A DNA stretch of 64,000 nucleotides, from contig JBBRND010000008.1 in the NCBI GenBank assembly GCA_038230515.1, forward strand, positions 62,001 to 126,000. Reading direction: 5' to 3'. This document shows positions 1-9,603 of this stretch, one piece after another. A program made the translations under genes and the position numbers. The DNA is from JAPLDB01 sp038230515. Its GTDB lineage: Bacteria > Bacteroidota > Bacteroidia > AKYH767-A > 2013-40CM-41-45. Under the pieces are notes generated by a model that saw nothing but the letters and a program-made list of their open reading frames with translations, was not told the origin of the DNA and did no database searches. How positions within the stretch are numbered: position 1 is the first letter of the stretch; every line of letters starts with the position of its first letter.

Positions 1-1
1 C

Positions 2-361
2 ATTCTTGAATATTTTCCAATGATGCCCGATTCCGATTCTGCATACGTACAAAAAGCAAAGTGGATTGAAACAAGTTATGATTACGGAAAAATAAAACAG
101 GGAGAAAAAATAACACACAACTTTTCAATTACTAATGTTGGGAAGAGGGATTTGATAATCCGAAAGACAAAGTCAAACTGCGGCTGCCTGAAAACAAGTG
201 CAACTACTGATACCATTGCACCCGGTGTAACCGGATATGTTACCATCGAATTTGATTCTTACAACAAAGAAGGAAGGGATTCAAGAAAGATGAATGTTTA
301 TCTGAACGACCCTGCTAAACCGGAAGTGGTGGTGGAGTTGAAAGGTGAAATTGAAAAGTGA
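2..361 (+). CDS. DUF1573 domain protein, 5' end outside window
   Basis: The frame is open to the left edge of the window, so the ATG at 20 is probably internal and the true N-terminus, likely with a signal peptide, is missing. The visible part matches the DUF1573 family: an Ig-like beta domain with the typical FDYG(K/T)I..G..V.H.F..N.G pattern (here SYDYGKIKQGEKITHNF) and a cysteine pair in SNCGCLKTS around residues 52-54, followed by the PG..G.V.I.FD segment. DUF1573 proteins are common periplasmic or lipoprotein-type proteins in Bacteroidota with no firm biochemical role. The next gene follows 36 bp downstream on the same strand. Confidence 0.85.
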   Translation: MLEYFPMMPDSDSAYVQKAKWIETSYDYGKIKQGEKITHNFSITNVGKRDLIIRKTKSNCGCLKTSATTDTIAPGVTGYVTIEFDSYNKEGRDSRKMNVYLNDPAKPEVVVELKGEIEK

Positions 362-397
362 TTTTTTATTCCTGATCTTTGCCTCAAATAACATTAA

Positions 398-889
398 ATG
401 TATTCTCCATCTGTAGAACTTCCTGATCATTCCCGAATCTGGATTTATCAAAGTGATCGTGAGTTAACAAGCGAAGAGGTTGATAAAATTTCAGCTTCAG
501 CAAAGCAATTTCTTGAGAGCTGGACAGCACACGATGCAAAGCTTCAGGCAGGATTTGAAATACGCTATAGTCGTTTTTTAATTTTGATGATTGATGAAAA
601 GGTGGCAGGAGCAAGCGGATGTTCAATTGATAAGTCCGTTCATTTTGTACAGGGGCTTGAAAAAGAATTTAATGTTTCCTTTTTTGACCGCTTGAAGTTT
701 GCTTACAGAGCGAACGATAGGGTAGAGGTAGCGCCAAGAACTATTTTTGAAAGAAAATTAGCCGAAGGAACTCTTAGCGGGGATACCATTGTTTTCAATA
801 ATTTAATTCAGACCAAGGCAGAACTTACAAGCAAATGGGAAGTGCCGCTGATTAAGAGCTGGCACCGCTCCTTGCTAAATGCGTACTAG
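398..889 (+). CDS. conserved Bacteroidota protein of unknown function
   Basis: A 163-residue soluble protein with no signal peptide and no membrane segment. The opening pattern (LPDHSRIWIYQSDR, then a helical stretch and SWTAHDAKLQAGFEIRYSRF) is that of a small family widespread in Bacteroidota. As I recall, it is often labelled ABC transporter ATPase in databases; no Walker A or Walker B motif is visible here, so I would not accept that label. The sequence alternates beta segments and helices and ends in KSWHRSLLNAY. It lies 36 bp after the DUF1573 gene and may be co-transcribed with it. Function unknown. Confidence 0.8.
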   Translation: MYSPSVELPDHSRIWIYQSDRELTSEEVDKISASAKQFLESWTAHDAKLQAGFEIRYSRFLILMIDEKVAGASGCSIDKSVHFVQGLEKEFNVSFFDRLKFAYRANDRVEVAPRTIFERKLAEGTLSGDTIVFNNLIQTKAELTSKWEVPLIKSWHRSLLNAY

Positions 890-964
890 AAGTTCTGTAA
901 TGTCTAACTCTTAATGCGCGTGGCTCACCTGCCATCTTACTCGTGCATTATTCATTGTGCATCG

Positions 965-2536
965 TTATTCTACCATTACCTTCTTCACGCTCACCTGCTC
1001 CTTCTCAGTAAACTCAACTAAGTACAGTCCCTTGCCGTAAGGAGATAAATCAACTTCTATCTTTTCTTTCTCTGTGTAAAGCATTCGCTGAAAAACTAAC
1101 CTGCCCGTATGGTCATAAACCGAAAAGTAACAATCGCTCATTAGTGGTCCCTCAACTTCCATTGTCAGCACTCCTGTAGTTGGGTTAGGATGAACATTTA
1201 ACTGCCGTGTTGCACTGTTCAGATTTCTTACTCCTGTGTACAAACAGTCATCGTAAGTTGTTGTCGGAGCAATATTCAAAGTGCCGATATTTATTGGATA
1301 TCCATAACCTCCATCAATTGAAGTTAGCACAACATTACTGTCTGTTGGAAATAAAGGAGTCATTAAAATCGGCTCGTGATAATTAACACATGAAGTATTA
1401 AAAAGTGAATCCGTTTTGTATAAAAATAAAACCCCTGTGGTAAGCGGAAAACTTCCATCAATAGTACCGCTTACTAAAAAGCCATTATCCGATGTATTAT
1501 AAATATACATTTGATATACAGAATAATTTGGCCCCCCAATAGCATTTGTCCAAAGAGTATCTCCAGAGCTGTTAAGTTTGAGTAACTCAAGAGAGGAATA
1601 GTTATAGATTTCACTGAGTTTACTCGCAACTACCGCAATATTTCCGTCCCGTGTTTTTGTTAAATGTGGTAACCCTGTAATAAAATGGTATGGATCAGGT
1701 CCGTCAAATCCTTTTGTCCATAATACAGTTCCGTTAGAAGCAATCTTCATAAAGAATAACTTCCCATTTGAAAATACGCTGTCTGTTAGTCCACACAACA
1801 TAAAAGTTCCATCATTATTCACCAAGGCATCGCTTAACATTGCTCGTGGTCTTATATAAGATTTGCACCATTGTATATTTCCTGAAGAATCCAACTTAGC
1901 AACCGTTGCACCACATGAATCGAAATTAAAACCTATAATAAAACCACTATCTACGGTTTGCTTTACAAAAGCACCTCCTCCCGATGGATTGGAAAAATAC
2001 TTTGCCAGTTTTAGGTTTCCCATAGAATCTGTATTAATAATAAATGCATGATCAAGGATATTCGAATTGCCAATATTTATTCTTGTCCCAGTTGATGCAA
2101 CTCCATTGCCTGTATTAATGCACGAGGAACGGGTAAAATTTTCACAGCGTCCGTTTAAAACATAAGCATGAGCACTCAATATATTTCCATTTGTATCAAT
2201 AGTTCCCATAGCGGGTTTTGTTCTTAACTGAGTGCCACAAGTATCCCACGCGTTACCATGGAAATATATTTTATTGCTATCAGTCTTTAAAAAAGAATTA
2301 AGCGTAACCAGTCCGCCGCTATTGTAGTCATATACAATTCGAAATGTAATATTTCCGTTTTGATCAAGTCGATTTAACCCTCTTGTCAATTCCATTATGT
2401 AAGTTCCGTTTATTAATTCTCCCAGTCCAAAGTTTCCATTCACGCTGGTATCGTAATCCTTTTTAAAAACGACTTGGGCGTTGGTGTCGAATAACCCTGA
2501 CAAAGTGAAAACCGATATTAGGATAAATTTTTTCAT
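965..2536 (-). CDS. secreted propeller-like protein with T9SS sorting tail
   Basis: A 523-residue protein with a signal peptide (about residues 1-20, ending TNAQ). The middle is built of repeated segments of about 50-60 residues with motifs such as GNIQWCKSY, GTVLWTKGF and GDTLWTNAI, each followed by a G-rich turn; this is a beta-propeller-type repeat common in Bacteroidota exoproteins. Residues from about 446 form the T9SS type A sorting domain (HPNPTTGVLTMEV, then YDHTGRLV and GLYLVEF). The start codon overlaps the stop of the upstream giant gene by 4 bp (ATGA), so the two are probably translationally coupled. Exported and surface-attached or released by T9SS; binding partner unknown. Confidence 0.88.
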   Translation of the reverse strand: MKKFILISVFTLSGLFDTNAQVVFKKDYDTSVNGNFGLGELINGTYIMELTRGLNRLDQNGNITFRIVYDYNSGGLVTLNSFLKTDSNKIYFHGNAWDTCGTQLRTKPAMGTIDTNGNILSAHAYVLNGRCENFTRSSCINTGNGVASTGTRINIGNSNILDHAFIINTDSMGNLKLAKYFSNPSGGGAFVKQTVDSGFIIGFNFDSCGATVAKLDSSGNIQWCKSYIRPRAMLSDALVNNDGTFMLCGLTDSVFSNGKLFFMKIASNGTVLWTKGFDGPDPYHFITGLPHLTKTRDGNIAVVASKLSEIYNYSSLELLKLNSSGDTLWTNAIGGPNYSVYQMYIYNTSDNGFLVSGTIDGSFPLTTGVLFLYKTDSLFNTSCVNYHEPILMTPLFPTDSNVVLTSIDGGYGYPINIGTLNIAPTTTYDDCLYTGVRNLNSATRQLNVHPNPTTGVLTMEVEGPLMSDCYFSVYDHTGRLVFQRMLYTEKEKIEVDLSPYGKGLYLVEFTEKEQVSVKKVMVE

Positions 2537-5500
2537 TGCACAACCACTTTTTTAAATGAAGATTGATTTGTGCTGATAACCTGTACAAAATAAATCCCCT
2601 TAGAGCATGCTCCAAGATTCAAATTAAAGTTCTGAACATTTAAATTCTCTTTTTTAAAAATTAGTTTGCTTTGTGCATCATAAACCCAAATAGAATAATG
2701 CTCCGCATCCTCCTTTGGAATTATCAATTTAAAAAAACCATCGTTTGGATTTGGCGAAAGACCAAAACCAATTTTACTGGGTTCAGTTTTTTTTGTGTCA
2801 TTATTATGTGCCATCCGGTGTCCTGAACCATACTGGGTTACCTTAAACGCAAAGTCAGCCGTTAAGCTATCGCATCCTAAGGTAACTGATGTAAAAGGTA
2901 TTGTTAGAAAATTGTCAAGGTCAAGAGGTTTGCCATTATGATTTTCAGGAAGAGCTTGACCACCCATCCTGGTTGGATAAAATTCAATATCATAAGGTCC
3001 TCCTAAATCAAGATTCCCGATTCTAAATTCCGTTATGGGATTAAACGTGCTCTCATTACAATAATAATATTTTTCATCTGCCACATCATAGTAATATGCG
3101 TTTTTCCAGTACTTATTTACATTATGCACCCAACCATAAGCTGCTTTCCCGTCACTGCTTACCATGTAATAAACCTCATGGTTATGGCCGGGTATGTCGT
3201 CATGATAAGCATAATGGACAGTAAAATTATCATTCAAATCAATACCACTGGTTACAAAATAATCGGAAAGCATTTTATAGTTATAATAGATTTTCTTGTT
3301 AACTTGATTAATTACTGTTGGACTTCCAGCGGCATTAACATCAAGGTGATTTGTGCTATCTAACACATTGGAAAAATTACCACTTTGAAAAATATTAGAC
3401 GTATCCACAGGCGCATGCGGCAAACCATTCGGCCACCAATGGACAGTTGAGCCCGACCAACTCAAAAGGCAACTCATACTGTTCATAAACGAAGTAGCCC
3501 ATATTTCATTATGGAAAGTTACATCATAGTTATCATATAAATCGGTTATTGTTTCATACCTGTTATGGTTAGTATGCGGGTCAAACACAGAATCATTTTT
3601 CAGGTAATTACTGCCCTCACCAAAATGAAACGGTTTGTCAAAGCCAAGTTGCAGCGAGTCACTACCGTGCATGTCTTCTTCAATATAATACCGTGCAAGG
3701 TTTACATCTTGATCTCTTGGCGCATTACCATACAAATCACCTGTGTAGAAGTGCATATCCATAATATCAATGTTCGGGCTGTTCAGGTTCGCGTAGTAGT
3801 CCTGTATAGTAACCCCGCTTGGGTCACGAAAGTAAGGAGCAAATTGCCTTGGTGTGTAAGAAGTTGAGTATAAATGATGGTTCACGTCCACATTATTTTT
3901 TACATAGCCAACTACAGTATCAAGAAATGTGTTCAGTGCTCCTGTAATGTTCGTATTCCGGCTGTAATAGGTGTAATCGTTAGAGCAATCGTAAGCAGTG
4001 TCTGACCTATACGCAAGTATCTGATCATTTTCACTTAATATTTGCCACACAGCCATATTAGGAGAATAACCCCATCGTGCCATCATATACTTATACTGCC
4101 TCTTCCAGTAATATAGAGCACCTTGGGTGGTGGTGTCTCCCGCACCATTCCAGTAATACTCAGGATGTGCATAAGGTCCATTATGTTTTCCTGCTCCAAT
4201 AGAGGTACCTGTTGGATAAACATACTGCCTCACATAAGGACTGCCACCCCACTGTCCCTCCTCTCCTCCAAAGTGCGGAAACTGTGCATCCAGAACAGTT
4301 TGCAAGTAAATTCCGTCAGCATGTGCTTCATCTATTATTTTATCAAACGCCCAAAGGTTCCACTGTCTGTTTCCTTTTGCAGGAGATATTCCAGTAAAAT
4401 CTCCGCACGTAAAGGGTACAGTGTCATATTTATCATACCATCCTAAATATTCATACTCAGGGCAAAAAGTTCGGTTAAAGAAAAACAAACATTCGTAATT
4501 AGCATAACCATCTCTTAAATCACGCAATGTATTGATCCAGTCATCATGATCAAATTTATAATAGCGATTGTAAATAATATTCATTTTAGGAGAATAAGTG
4601 TCTCCATCGTAATCAAAATACTTATGAAAATCTGCAACAATATCTCCAATTCCGAAAAAAGTAGTTCCGTCATCAAAGACCAGATAGCGGTTGTTGCTTG
4701 GATTCACTTTAAGGAAACCATGATTGTCCGGCTGCAAAGAATCGCAGGTAAAGAAATAAGGTCCCAGATAGACAGGCAGCAAGCCGGTTGAAGCACCAGT
4801 TACTTTGGTAAACGGAGCGGCAATGTAAATGGAGTATTCCCAGAGCGTACTGCTCAAAGTATCGGGCGCATACCGAAAATGCACATGGTAATCGCTCAAG
4901 GAATTGGTAGTGTCAGAAATTTTAAAATCGGCAGAAGAAGCATCAGAAATCCACCCTGCGTCACGCATAAAAAAACCATATTGCGTTATCTGCCTGTTGG
5001 AAACAGGATTCGTCAAAACCATTTTCAGAATCAGCGAATCATCAGCATAAGGATTCAGATCATGATCTTTATCTATGCTTCCATGATAAGAAGTATCTAC
5101 CCTATGAGCAGTGTAACTATTTATGCAATCCACATAAGACTGGGGTAACTGTATTGCCACTTCATACTTCTCCCATTTTTTTACATGAGCAGAATTAACG
5201 GTGGCTCCCGAAGGAGAAATCACCGCAACATTTATTGCCGGATGTATCCCAACAGTAATTGGTTGCGATGTACCTGCCTGAATCAATGATGTATCAGCCG
5301 CATCCACGGACGCGCCTCCGTAAGCGGAATTGCCTTCATTGTACCAAGCACCATTGTAATAATCCATCACCACAGCCCGTGCAGGATCACCTGCTATACA
5401 ATTTGTATAACCTAGGCGAACCTTAACTCCGGTAGTGCCGACATCCCGTTTCAGATTCCAGTACTCGCAGGTACTTACCTGCGTAGAATCAAGAGTATCA

Positions 5501-7794
5501 GAGTCCGCAAACCCTGAACCATGCGCAAAGTACTGTGCTTCGTAAACATCACCCGATGCTGGTCCAGTAGTAAACTTTATAGGATGATAAGGAAATGTAT
5601 GCAACGCTGTATCTCCTGTTGCAAAAATAAAAGAATCAGTTCCTGTTTTCTTTATCGGACCATGCACATACCCTGAATCTGTTCCACCCGCTCCGCTTAT
5701 ATTCTGAATAAGACCATTCAAGGGTATTGAAATAATATTTGTGGTATCTGTAATCACAATTCCTTTTATCAGTTTCAATGTATCAATTGCCAGCGGCACA
5801 CTCAGTTTTAAATATCCTCCTGCTTTATTCACATCCACATTTTTTACAGTTGGGTTGTACGACCCTGTTTTGCTTATTGTCTGTACTCCGCTGCCATCAA
5901 AGATAATCTTTCCTCCGTTAGAACCAAAGGCAATGGCACTGCTGCCATCCACAGTTAAATTTCCGGCAAAGGTGCTGTTCTTCCTGTAAGACGGATTCAA
6001 TGTACACGTTCCCCATTGCTTGAATGTAACACTGCCGTTATAGTCATCAGCATAGTTGGAAGCAAGCCACGTAGTTTTTGGCGGTGTGTGTGAATTACTG
6101 TCCACCAACTCACAAGTGCCGTTAAATACATTTCCGCCTTTGCTCGAATCGGTAACTACCCCTGTCTTTTTAAGATAGAATGAATTATTGAATTTGCTGC
6201 CGTTTAACTGAAATGTTTGCACGTTGGCGGTAAATGGAGCATCCCATGTGCTGTTAGTGTCTAAATCAAGAGCGCCAGTGTTGCTTTGAAATGGAACACT
6301 TACGGCATGGCTGCCGTGCCGGAAAGTATTTTTGAATGTCAAATTGCCTGTATAAGTTGAGGGGATGTATAAATAACTGCTGCTGTCAAAAGATACACTG
6401 CCTCCCGTATTCCCGAAATTCATACCGGAGGTAGTGTTATCAAGAGTTACACTGTCTTTAAAAACACAGGTTCCTGCTGTTCCGATTAAGAAGCGGTCAG
6501 AACTACTTTCTGTATTTTGGTTTTTAAGGATTACTTTGTTCTTGAAAATTGCATTCACAATAGATACATAACCGTGACTTTCGTTTTTTATAGTTACTGC
6601 GGTATTAAATGTATCTGGTATTGTTGTGCCGATGGAAAATATTCCGCCTCCTGTGGCATTGCGTGAAAGGGTGGTGGAGTTTCCAAAATAACAACCACCT
6701 GTTGATGCGTCTGTATTGTTGGCGGTGTATGTCATGTTTACAACTCCAAAGAAGCGGCTACCATTAAGCCGAAGATTCGGTACGCTTACTGTAACTGCAC
6801 CCTTCCAAATACTGCCGCTTCCAAATTGTACTTCGCTTGTACCCGTGGTCGTAAGTGAAATTGTTTTAGTGGAATCGTTTTGATGAATGCCATTTAAATA
6901 TAAAGAAGTAAATTTAGTGGTAGCTGTTGAATTAAATCCTGTTGCACCTATTACAATAATTGATGTATCAAGAGTAGAAATACCACTTACAAAACCAAAC
7001 CGAATGGCACTGGTATCTCTTGTTGAGTTTACAATAATGCTGTCATGAAAAGTTGATGACCCGTATTCGTCACAATAAATTATGCCTGTTCCGGTAGTTG
7101 TAAAGGTCACACTTTTGGAAAAAGAGTTTCCGGTTGAATTATGAGCAAAAAAGATTGTACCGCTGCTCGTTTCCTTAAGCACAACTTTATCAGCCCAGGA
7201 ATCAGAAGAAGAATTAGCGAACGTCCAGTTCCCACTGCTCGAATCAATAAGAGTAACAGTTGAAGAGAACGAACAGCCCCCATTTCCGGTACTTGAGCTT
7301 GTACCTTTCTTAACAGCGGTAACAACTCCGGTAAATGCAGTGCCTGAAAATTTAATAATGCTTGCTGTAACATTCAGAGTCGCTGCAATGGTACCGCTTG
7401 TAAAAGTAGTGGTGGTTGGTGCAGTGCTTTCATAAATAGTCAGTGTTCCGTTATTCACATAAGCTCCGCTGTTAAAAGTAGAATTGCTCGTTACCGTTAA
7501 AGTATATCCATTCAAGTCCAAACTATCAGAAATGGTAAGTTGGTTAATTGTTCTAACTGTATCAAGAACACAATTAAATATACCCGCAGAAATTGTAACT
7601 ACATCTGCGGTTCCGGGAACTACAGAGCCACTCCAGTTGCTTGCTGTTTTCCAATCAGTATTTGTGCCTCCTGTCCATGTTATGGAAGCGCCAAAGGAGT
7701 TTATCGTTAGCAGAACTATTAAAAGGGTAAAAGCAAATTTCCGTATTATCCTTGAGACATAACAAATAATATTTTCTATTTGAGTTGTTTTCAT
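2533..7794 (-). CDS. giant T9SS exoprotein with glycoside-hydrolase-like barrel
   Basis: A 1753-residue protein. An extended N-terminal export signal (about residues 1-36, ending SFGA) is followed by ITWTGGTNTDWKTASNW, a common opening of Bacteroidota surface proteins, then about 650 residues of Ser/Thr/Gly-rich beta repeats resembling a beta-helix. Around residues 855-1010 is an Ig-like DUF5060-type segment and at about 1040-1400 a TIM-barrel-like region. MAVWQILSENDQ (about 1255) resembles the strand-4 acid/base Glu motif and FHFGEGSNY (about 1385) the strand-7 nucleophile Glu motif of clan GH-A enzymes. A T9SS tail (LSPNPNDGFFKLIIP) starts near 1670. The gene lies 23 bp after a small secreted protein and overlaps the next gene by 4 bp. 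The hydrolase role is inferred from motifs only; the substrate, probably a polysaccharide, is unknown. Confidence 0.85.
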   Translation of the reverse strand: MKTTQIENIICYVSRIIRKFAFTLLIVLLTINSFGASITWTGGTNTDWKTASNWSGSVVPGTADVVTISAGIFNCVLDTVRTINQLTISDSLDLNGYTLTVTSNSTFNSGAYVNNGTLTIYESTAPTTTTFTSGTIAATLNVTASIIKFSGTAFTGVVTAVKKGTSSSTGNGGCSFSSTVTLIDSSSGNWTFANSSSDSWADKVVLKETSSGTIFFAHNSTGNSFSKSVTFTTTGTGIIYCDEYGSSTFHDSIIVNSTRDTSAIRFGFVSGISTLDTSIIVIGATGFNSTATTKFTSLYLNGIHQNDSTKTISLTTTGTSEVQFGSGSIWKGAVTVSVPNLRLNGSRFFGVVNMTYTANNTDASTGGCYFGNSTTLSRNATGGGIFSIGTTIPDTFNTAVTIKNESHGYVSIVNAIFKNKVILKNQNTESSSDRFLIGTAGTCVFKDSVTLDNTTSGMNFGNTGGSVSFDSSSYLYIPSTYTGNLTFKNTFRHGSHAVSVPFQSNTGALDLDTNSTWDAPFTANVQTFQLNGSKFNNSFYLKKTGVVTDSSKGGNVFNGTCELVDSNSHTPPKTTWLASNYADDYNGSVTFKQWGTCTLNPSYRKNSTFAGNLTVDGSSAIAFGSNGGKIIFDGSGVQTISKTGSYNPTVKNVDVNKAGGYLKLSVPLAIDTLKLIKGIVITDTTNIISIPLNGLIQNISGAGGTDSGYVHGPIKKTGTDSFIFATGDTALHTFPYHPIKFTTGPASGDVYEAQYFAHGSGFADSDTLDSTQVSTCEYWNLKRDVGTTGVKVRLGYTNCIAGDPARAVVMDYYNGAWYNEGNSAYGGASVDAADTSLIQAGTSQPITVGIHPAINVAVISPSGATVNSAHVKKWEKYEVAIQLPQSYVDCINSYTAHRVDTSYHGSIDKDHDLNPYADDSLILKMVLTNPVSNRQITQYGFFMRDAGWISDASSADFKISDTTNSLSDYHVHFRYAPDTLSSTLWEYSIYIAAPFTKVTGASTGLLPVYLGPYFFTCDSLQPDNHGFLKVNPSNNRYLVFDDGTTFFGIGDIVADFHKYFDYDGDTYSPKMNIIYNRYYKFDHDDWINTLRDLRDGYANYECLFFFNRTFCPEYEYLGWYDKYDTVPFTCGDFTGISPAKGNRQWNLWAFDKIIDEAHADGIYLQTVLDAQFPHFGGEEGQWGGSPYVRQYVYPTGTSIGAGKHNGPYAHPEYYWNGAGDTTTQGALYYWKRQYKYMMARWGYSPNMAVWQILSENDQILAYRSDTAYDCSNDYTYYSRNTNITGALNTFLDTVVGYVKNNVDVNHHLYSTSYTPRQFAPYFRDPSGVTIQDYYANLNSPNIDIMDMHFYTGDLYGNAPRDQDVNLARYYIEEDMHGSDSLQLGFDKPFHFGEGSNYLKNDSVFDPHTNHNRYETITDLYDNYDVTFHNEIWATSFMNSMSCLLSWSGSTVHWWPNGLPHAPVDTSNIFQSGNFSNVLDSTNHLDVNAAGSPTVINQVNKKIYYNYKMLSDYFVTSGIDLNDNFTVHYAYHDDIPGHNHEVYYMVSSDGKAAYGWVHNVNKYWKNAYYYDVADEKYYYCNESTFNPITEFRIGNLDLGGPYDIEFYPTRMGGQALPENHNGKPLDLDNFLTIPFTSVTLGCDSLTADFAFKVTQYGSGHRMAHNNDTKKTEPSKIGFGLSPNPNDGFFKLIIPKEDAEHYSIWVYDAQSKLIFKKENLNVQNFNLNLGACSKGIYFVQVISTNQSSFKKVVVQ

Positions 7795-7817
7795 TGTAGT
7801 AGAGTTTAGTAAAAAAG

Positions 7818-8249
7818 TTATTTTAAAAAAGTAAAAACCTGAGAGAACGAATCATCGCTTCGCTTAATTTTCATCTCAGCATAAAAACTCCCTACATCCT
7901 GAAATGCATTTCCCAGTCCGAGAACTACGTTGTAGCCATTTCTTAAATACGAAGTACCGTCAGTTCCGCTTGCATCAAACACAAAAGTTTTTTGCAGCAA
8001 AAGATCATTGCTCGATTTACCGAACTTGACCTCAATCGAACTGATGTTTACAGTATCCTCCAACGTAATTTGCATCTGCGCAGCATAAATTGTTGAATCA
8101 GAGAAAACAGGAATGCTGTCTGCCGTCATAAAATTTGCAACCGGAGTGCAAGCCGTTTGCATATCAAGCACGGGATAAGTGTTTTGCTGGGCGCTTACTC
8201 GCAGCGAGAAAAACAACAACAGAAATAAAATTACTTTGAAGTGTTTCAT
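7818..8249 (-). CDS. small secreted protein, unknown function
   Basis: A 143-residue protein with a clear signal peptide (MKHFKVILFLLLFFSLRVSAQ, cleavage after about residue 20-21). The mature part is predicted as beta-rich, with VNISSIEVKFGKSS and FYAEMKIKRSDDSFSQVF. I do not recognise a family. It is the first gene of a three-gene minus-strand operon (23 bp, then a 4-bp overlap) with the giant T9SS protein and a propeller protein. It may therefore be an accessory of that secreted system; it has no T9SS tail of its own. Confidence 0.78.
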   Translation of the reverse strand: MKHFKVILFLLLFFSLRVSAQQNTYPVLDMQTACTPVANFMTADSIPVFSDSTIYAAQMQITLEDTVNISSIEVKFGKSSNDLLLQKTFVFDASGTDGTSYLRNGYNVVLGLGNAFQDVGSFYAEMKIKRSDDSFSQVFTFLK

Positions 8250-8780
8250 TGGATTTTGGTTTTAAGAGTTAGAATTTATTTTTAATTGTTTGTATAAAAA
8301 ATCAGCGCGGGTGAGTAACTATCGGAACAGAGGTTCCGCGAAGGACCCACCACCAAATAAGCTACGCCCGCGCTTGTCGCGAGCATTATGCTTATTCATG
8401 GTGATAAAAATTTCGCGGATTTCTGTTCCAGAACTTGCTAATGCAATTTCAATATTTTTTTTATCTCACATTATTTATCTCATATCTCAATTCTTTTTTC
8501 CTTCTTCAAAGGAAAACAATATTTCAATCCAAACTGGGATTTACAAAATAAAAATCCTGTTTTATCCACCCCCATTTTCTTTTCATTCGCCTATAAAAAA
8601 GTGGCGCTAAAGTAAAAAACCCTGTGTTGATGCAACTTTCAGGGCATTAAGTGGAACTTACTGATATGGAAATTGTTTATCAGGATAGGTATAAAATAAA
8701 TTTCATTCATTTCCGTTAAACAATAAACAACAGCATGATCAACTTATTCTTTGGCAATTTTAATTTAAAAATAAAGTCAA
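8250..8780. other. 531-bp divergent intergenic region with folded element
   Basis: This gap separates the minus-strand secreted-protein operon from the plus-strand sigma factor. It contains a 69-nt foldable element at 8305-8373: outer arms GCGCGGG (8305-8311) and CCCGCGC (8367-8373), and an inner hairpin CGGAAC-AGAG-GTTCCG at 8323-8338. Read on the minus strand, the outer stem is followed at once by TGATTTTTTAT, so it has the shape of an intrinsic terminator or attenuator about 55 nt before the operon start. The rest is AT-rich. An open frame at 8290-8610 has no recognisable protein character. Confidence 0.55.
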
Positions 8781-9353
8781 ATGAAAAAGATCATAGAAAC
8801 ATTGCTCTGCAAGAGTGATGCGGAGCTAGCCCACCTTGCCGAAGAGGGCAGCAACGATGCGATTGAAGCACTCGTATTGCGGCATGAGCCGGCATTAAAG
8901 AAGTACCTGCATGCGTTGCTTCACAATCCGGACAAAGAAAAAGATACGCTGCAGGAAATGTGGGAAAAAGTGCTGTTGCAATTCCGCGGGCATAAGTACA
9001 CCGAAAAAGATAATCTTGAAAAATGGCTGCGCACTATTATTTTTCATATCATTTTTTCGAAGAAGAAAAAGAAAGTTCCCGTTGCAAGTGAAGCTGAAGT
9101 GGCGCTTGCTTCAAACACAGTGGCTGATGAAGCAGAAGATGAACTTAATGCGGAGCGCATCGGACTCGTAAATGCATCGGTTACTAAGCTGAATGACCAC
9201 ATGCGCCTGGTTATAAAAATGCAGCTTGAGGAAAATCTTACCATCACAGAAATTGCAAAACGGCTTCACATTAAAATAAATACTGCTACATCAGAATTTT
9301 CAAAGGCAATAGCGAAGCTTCGCCTATTGCTTGGCAGGAAAAAGAAATCATAA
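8781..9353 (+). CDS. RNA polymerase sigma factor, sigma-70/ECF type
   Basis: A 190-residue ECF-like sigma factor. Region 2 spans about residues 20-95 (NDAIEALVLRHEPALKKYL, then EKDTLQEMWEKVLLQF and LEKWLRTIIFHIIF, the usual LRTIARN position). Region 4 spans about 130-185, with the helix-turn-helix LTITEIAKRLHIKINTATSE. The linker is rich in Ala and Glu, and a KKKKK patch follows region 2. No anti-sigma factor gene is adjacent; instead a tiny zinc-ribbon protein starts 12 bp downstream and a 21-bp repeat array follows. It presumably directs core polymerase to a small regulon; targets cannot be read from the sequence. Confidence 0.88.
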   Translation: MKKIIETLLCKSDAELAHLAEEGSNDAIEALVLRHEPALKKYLHALLHNPDKEKDTLQEMWEKVLLQFRGHKYTEKDNLEKWLRTIIFHIIFSKKKKKVPVASEAEVALASNTVADEAEDELNAERIGLVNASVTKLNDHMRLVIKMQLEENLTITEIAKRLHIKINTATSEFSKAIAKLRLLLGRKKKS

Positions 9354-9365
9354 ATAATCTGCTTC

Positions 9366-9566
9366 ATGAATAAGTATTTGAAACTTGCAAGACGGCAGCA
9401 TGAGGAACGAAGACAGAAGCGAATGTGTATGGATAAAAAGGCATTCAACATCCGCGAAGCTGCAACGCATAAAAGTCAGGGTGTTTATGCATGTCCCTAT
9501 TGTGGTAAATGGCACCGGAGCACACAACTTGCGCGGCTTGTGCGATTCGTAAGAAGGGGTTTCTGA
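9366..9566 (+). CDS. 66-residue zinc-ribbon-like miniprotein
   Basis: A very basic small protein of 66 residues with one clear motif, ACPYCGKWHRS (about residues 42-52), giving CxxC plus a nearby His, and a second possible ligand Cys at about residue 21 (RMCMDKK). The Lys/Arg-rich ends suggest nucleic-acid or polymerase contact. It begins 12 bp after the sigma factor stop codon, so co-transcription is likely and it could modulate that sigma factor; this is inference from position only. No signal peptide. Confidence 0.65.
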   Translation: MNKYLKLARRQHEERRQKRMCMDKKAFNIREAATHKSQGVYACPYCGKWHRSTQLARLVRFVRRGF

Positions 9567-9603
9567 AAGTAGATCGCGCTTCCTAATTTTATGTTACCTG
9601 ATT

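Noticed and set aside
398..889. ABC transporter ATPase (label I recall for this family)
   Set aside because: No Walker A, signature or Walker B motif is present in the 163 residues.
8328..8339. 12-bp match GCGGAACCTCTG between 8328-8339 (reverse) and 27023-27034
   Set aside because: Many 12-bp matches are expected by chance in 64 kb; the surroundings are not similar.
8305..8373. tRNA gene on the minus strand
   Set aside because: The 7-bp acceptor-like stem and a 7-nt loop look tRNA-like, but the D-arm does not pair, no T-loop TTCRANY is present and no T-stem can form.
8290..8610. 106-codon plus-strand protein gene
   Set aside because: The frame runs through a hairpin element and AT-rich sequence, has no domain-like pattern and lacks a promoter; chance frame.
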